A model generated the notes under the pieces. It did no database searches. It was not told the DNA's origin and worked only from the letters and a program-made list of their open reading frames with translations. Shown here piece by piece: positions 60,055 to 64,000 of a stretch of 64,000 nucleotides of DNA. Made by a program: the position numbers and the translations under genes. The stretch covers positions 2,976,001 through 3,040,000 of the forward strand of contig JAVHNS010000001.1 of NCBI GenBank assembly GCA_036872755.1, written 5' to 3'. Each line of letters begins with the position of its first letter. Position 1 is the first letter of the stretch. The stretch comes from Orbilia blumenaviensis (taxonomy: Eukaryota; Ascomycota; Orbiliomycetes; Orbiliales; Orbiliaceae).

Positions 60055-61569
60055 ATGGGTTTAAAGTCCCTTAAGCAGAGGTTCGCCAAGCGGTTATCTA
60101 TCTCCGGTGGTTCTACCTCGTCCTCCTCACGACATTCAGCGTTGACGTCGACATCTCTCCAGGATGCTCCTCCTTTACCACCAGCATATGAGGATGTGCC
60201 TGTTTTTGCAACTTCAATACCGCCTGAGCAGATACCGTTTCTGCCATATGAAATTATTACTGGTATGTAATACCACCACCCCCCCCTGGCATGCTGTTCT
60301 TCTGGTTATTGCATATATATTGCTGGCTATTATGCCCGCTACCATCGATTATTGTCGACGACGGGTCTAAAAAATGGAATTGTGTGCTTGCTAGAAATAA
60401 TATACTGGGCGATCACTCCTGCGTTCGACGAATACCGTCAGCATGAATCGGCAATCCACGTGCAAACACTGCACCACATTGCCGCCGTCTCTCCAGCTTT
60501 TCTCTCGATAGTTCGGCGTATTTGTCGTGAAGCGCCTGAGATCCCTCTCGCCCACCGCAGTGTGCCGTGTCGAGACTCTCACCACGGCTCGGTTTGCACT
60601 TTCGAAACAGCGGCTGCCTGGATGCCAATTTCGGTTCTGGCTGGCATATTCAAATTAAACATCTTCGATAAGGAGAAGAAGTTTGGAAGGACGATTGCGA
60701 GAGTCCAAGGCTTCCAACCGAACCTTACGGCTTTGATATTCCTGTTATGGAATAGGCAGGCGATGGAGCGGATGCCGGATGTGCCGCGGCATGGCATATA
60801 TCTCCCATATCCTGTGCCGTTTGCGACGCACAACCACCATAGAAGTATCAACAAGTTCAACATCGTCCTAAAGGCTCTGGCGAATTGTCGACATTTGAAA
60901 TTTTGCTATGTACGCCTATCGGTGCCGGCTTTGCATTGTAGTGCCCAGCATCTTCTGGATGCCGTAAGAACTATCGCTCCGACGAGATATCTTGAGGTCA
61001 ATATGCAGATCCTGGGGTGGGGCGGAGGGGAAGAACACCCCGCGTTGCCGGGTTTTTGGGCTAAATTACCACTTGAGATTTTGAAAGCGGGGTTGACGAG
61101 GGGTGCGAGCCGAGTTGATATTTATAATTTCAGACTGGATGATAGGCCTGCAACAGAGAGGTCTAAGGAAATGGTGTGTCCAGGAAGCATTGTGAATTTC
61201 ATTCGTGCCCGGCAGATACCTGATGGAATTGTTACTACAGAGGGAGGAGGGGTATTCGCGCAGCTGACAATAGGGGGAGGGTTGGATTTCTCCGTAGGGG
61301 TATCATCAGCTTCGGGGAGTGGAGGAAAGATGGGGAAGAATCTGCTTAAACCGGCAAATAGGGTAGTTGTCAACCCGTTTATGTATTCTCTGACAGCGAT
61401 CAGAGACGGACAGCTGGAATGGATGGGAGATGGGGAGAAATTTGCAGCCAATCATTTTCTTGAACTCGCATTGAGGGATGGAGTTGAGATTGGGACAGCG
61501 GAGAGGAGGCGGATAGAAGAGGAGTGGGGGCAGGAGGATGTGGCTGATACTGCTGCAGGACCGTGTTGA
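60055..61569 (+). CDS. F-box-like hypothetical protein (460 aa)
   Basis: Exons are 60055-60262 and 60395-61569 (1383 nt). The ATG has a strong context (CAACCATGGG). A basic Ser-rich start (KQRFAKRLSISGGSTSSSS) leads into a PPLPPAYEDV segment, a PPxY-type match. Then comes IPFLPYEIIT, which the splice joins to EIIYWAITPAF. The combined segment resembles the start of an F-box (LPxEIxxxI), and the intron cutting it supports the model. The remaining about 370 aa has FGRTIARVQGF, HLKFCYVRLSVPALHC and LGWGGGEEHPALPGFW segments, as in fungal F-box proteins of the leaf-surface 'hypothetical F-box' kind. If a true F-box, it would link a substrate to an SCF ubiquitin ligase. The substrate is unknown. 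Confidence 0.65.
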
Positions 61570-63500
61570 ATAAATATCATTAGGATAAAAACCCTATCAA
61601 CCCATCCTTCTTTTCGCTGAAAGAGTGAATTCAAAAAGACATGTATATGATTGGGAGGAATGAAATTGGAACGGTATAACTAGTGTATGAGTATGAGTTA
61701 GTCTTAGTCTCAAGTATGAGTATGAGTATGAGTATGAGTATGAGCTGTGAGTGTCTTGATGTTTGGTTAATTTAACAGCCGGGTCGCACCCGGAGCGGAG
61801 TTGAAGCGGATTTCGGCCAGAAGCCTGCACATCCGCAGTATATTATGTTATCGATAACACCTGGTCAGCTGAGCCGAGTCCTACCAGCGAGCACCCATTT
61901 GCGGCTGTTGGTTAGCTTGAATTCGATGGGAAAACAGACGTGCAGACTAACTAGCACCCGTCCTAACTGCCAGACTAGTTTCTGGGTGCCGTTGTCTGGG
62001 GCCCGAGAGTTTTGGAATGAAACATGAATCTCATTTTATATTATATTACTTCCCTGTGCGGGACAGCCCACAGTTGGCCATGCAGGCCAGACTGGACCAG
62101 ACCGAAACCTGCCGGTTGTAAGTATATCCGTAGTTGGTGAGAAGGAGGAGGGTATCAATGATGCACTTATGTAGATGGCCCCTCAGCTCTAATGCAATAT
62201 AATTCGATCGAGTTCGTCAATGTTAGCTGCATGCATGGTCCTCAGCATACAGCAGGCAGTATACCAATAGCTTGTAGGAGAGTAATTGCAACCCGTAGTA
62301 TATTACATACGGCTACATGTATTCAGTATAAAACTGGCTAGTAGCTGTCAGCGGATACCATGAGAGTGGTTCGCACCGTGCCACGATCGATCCAGCTAGC
62401 TAGCCAGCCAGCATTAATATATGTATAATAGGGTACGTCGTAGTATGTGATGGCATATCCCAGTCGGCAACTGCAGGATTCGAGTCGGTTCGAGGCTAGT
62501 TCGGTGCATGATATTGACCATGGCCCCAGGTCATTGTTTAACTATAGTCGACACATGCCATGCACTGCACTGCACTCACTATATATACGTAACACTAGTG
62601 ATAAGTAACTATCAGGCACTAGTTAAGTAGTAAGCCAGTAGATACCGACTTACTAAACTAGTGTATCCAACGTCCAACCAACCGTCGAGTACGTACGTAA
62701 CCCAAGTAAGAAGTGTACCTACTTTTTAATTCGTCCAGGAAAGAGGGAGAGCTCGAGAGTAGTTAGTTAGGTTAGGTAAGTAGAGAGGGTCTCAAGTGCA
62801 GAGGTGAGACAGCCAGCCCAGCCAACACTGGCAAACACTTTCTTCTCTCACGACAACTTCCAACTCTCCTTCTCTCTCTATCAAATCAACCTCACATCAT
62901 CAAACCCTCAACCTCAACTTCCAACCATCTCCCGCTCCGTCACTCCCGTCCTGGCGACAAAAACCAAAAACCTTTATCGTTTTCTGCATCAGCTATTCCA
63001 GCATCCGATTCAGTCGACTTGATTCTATCCATCAGTCTCACGAGACACCCCTCTGCATCAGCTTCGTTGACCAACATAGCACACCGAAATCGCCCCCTCC
63101 AGCACCTTGCTGGCCTGGCCTGGCCAAGCACCCACTTCCTTCACCAAATAAAAAATCTAAAAATTTAAAAAAAATAAAATAAAAAAATCTAAAAAAAAAA
63201 AAGTCTCTGTCAATATCAATATCTATAGCTTCTACTGCACGGTATAACACTAGTCGACTACTTCTCGAGTCATCGTATCGTATAATCCACCCTCTCAAAA
63301 GCATACTCCCGTCACTTCGACGGCTCTTCGCGTCCCCGATATCTCTCCCGCGGCCACCCCTGGTCCGGGGCAAGCGCTGACCCACCAACACTTACGTCCA
63401 TCTTACTCCTCGTATCGACACCGCCCAAACGGCTTCTTCTATCCTTTCATCGACCACTAGCAACCATAACTTGGGCATATTTCTACCCAATTGACCCGGC
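61570..63500. other. Intergenic with repeats; leader of the last gene
   Basis: An AGTATG repeat lies at 61713-61745. No supported ORF. From about 62800 the DNA is strongly C/T- and CA-rich, consistent with a long 5' leader for the gene starting at 63501. A and T runs occur at 63160-63200. Confidence 0.45.
61713..61745. repeat. (AGTATG)5 microsatellite
   Basis: Five perfect hexamers just 3' of the F-box gene, with degenerate copies before them. Confidence 0.75.
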
Positions 63501-64000
63501 ATGGGTCTCAGATATACAATCGAGGACTTGCTCCTCATAAAAAACTCCCCTTTGGTCGAGAAACCGCCTTCGTTACCTCCATTAGAAGAATGGATGGGGT
63601 ATGCAATCTCTCTTTCCTTCCCTTCCACTGCCATGTGTCACCAGTCCCAACGTATATTGTCCCTGAGGACGAGATCTGACCAGCTGCTAATCTCCGGTAA
63701 ATGATATAGCACACCTCTACCAACACGGCCTACTCCGGCACCGAGAAAGCCGGGCGAAGAGCTTGGCGTAGATGATAAGGACAGGTACAGTTCACAGCAC
63801 CCACTCCAACCAAGGGAATAGCTCGAGACGACCATTTACTGTTCTAACCGAATATCAAATGGAATATTTCTGACATTTTGGCTTTAGTACCCGTAGGACT
63901 GGTTTTGGTCACACATCTCGAGGATCAGGTATTAACAAAATACTAGTGTCGGTTTCTTCCCTTATAACCCCGCTAATCCACGGGAAAATCCAGATGACTT
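63501..64000 (+). CDS. 4E-T-like eIF4E-binding protein, N-terminal part (3' truncated by window)
   Basis: Exons visible are 63501-63598, 63710-63784 and 63888-63928, with a GT donor after the third, so the gene goes on beyond the window. The translation begins MGLRYTIEDLLLIKNSPLV, which holds the eIF4E-binding motif Y-x4-L-phi (YTIEDLL), in the same position and style as the 4E-T family (RYTKEELL). It continues LPPLEEWMGTPLPTRPTPAP and then RRTGFGHTSRG. Proteins of this kind bind eIF4E in the cytoplasm or P-bodies and repress translation. Introns of 111 and 103 bp are in frame. The length of the full protein cannot be judged. Confidence 0.62.

Overview
The window looks like nuclear DNA of a filamentous ascomycete (Pezizomycotina). 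Most genes are short-intron eukaryotic genes: introns are 59-184 bp, have GT-AG ends and carry CTAAC/CTAAT-type branch sites. Recognisable fungal families include a two-finger GATA siderophore repressor, ATP25, a GH11 xylanase, an AA9 monooxygenase and DUF6923 and Thr-rich secreted proteins. The mix of secreted Thr/Ser-rich families would fit Orbiliomycetes or a similar class, but I cannot fix the genus. About twenty genes are supported; the rest is long, AT-rich intergenic DNA. I found no convincing tRNA, rRNA, CRISPR or intact transposon.

Layout. 0-1 kb: the 3' end of an unknown gene and a small Lys-rich ORF. 2.1-10.1 kb: a redox block with a divergent catalase (minus; 8 exons, one of only 8 nt), a GMC oxidoreductase (plus) and an FAD monooxygenase (plus). 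10.6-12.8 kb: two small Lys/Cys-rich proteins. 15.7-20.6 kb: a protein with two membrane segments and two low-complexity proteins of unknown function. 21.3-26.1 kb: scavenger decapping enzyme DcpS/Dcs1 and ATP25, divergently transcribed. 30.1-32.2 kb: SreA/Urbs1-type iron regulator, preceded by about 4 kb of non-genic DNA holding two ATCWGATAA sites. 34.8-36.3 kb: a secreted Cys-motif protein. 37.4-38.3 kb: a divergent histone H4 variant with a 99-residue N-terminal extension and a C-terminal tail. 39.7-47.1 kb: secreted Thr-rich protein, GH11 xylanase and atypical AA9. 48.2-49.1 kb: prenylated UBL3/MUB-like ubiquitin-fold protein. 51.8-54.3 kb: large mucin-like DUF6923 protein. 54.3-60 kb: gene-poor. 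60.1-61.6 kb: F-box-like protein. From 63.5 kb: the start of a 4E-T-like eIF4E-binding protein that runs off the window.

How they fit together. GMC enzymes that use O2 make H2O2, which the adjacent catalase would remove. The xylanase and AA9 point to plant cell-wall breakdown, with other secreted proteins nearby. SreA would link the locus to iron control only if the upstream sites are functional.

The most unusual items are the H4 variant (219 aa, four introns, H4 K12 lost), the 8-nt micro-exon in the catalase, the AA9 protein that keeps its copper His-brace but has Gln and Phe where His and Tyr are usual, and the internal presequence-like segment in ATP25. Splice models were assembled by eye from splice sites, frame and family alignment recalled from memory; no database search was possible.
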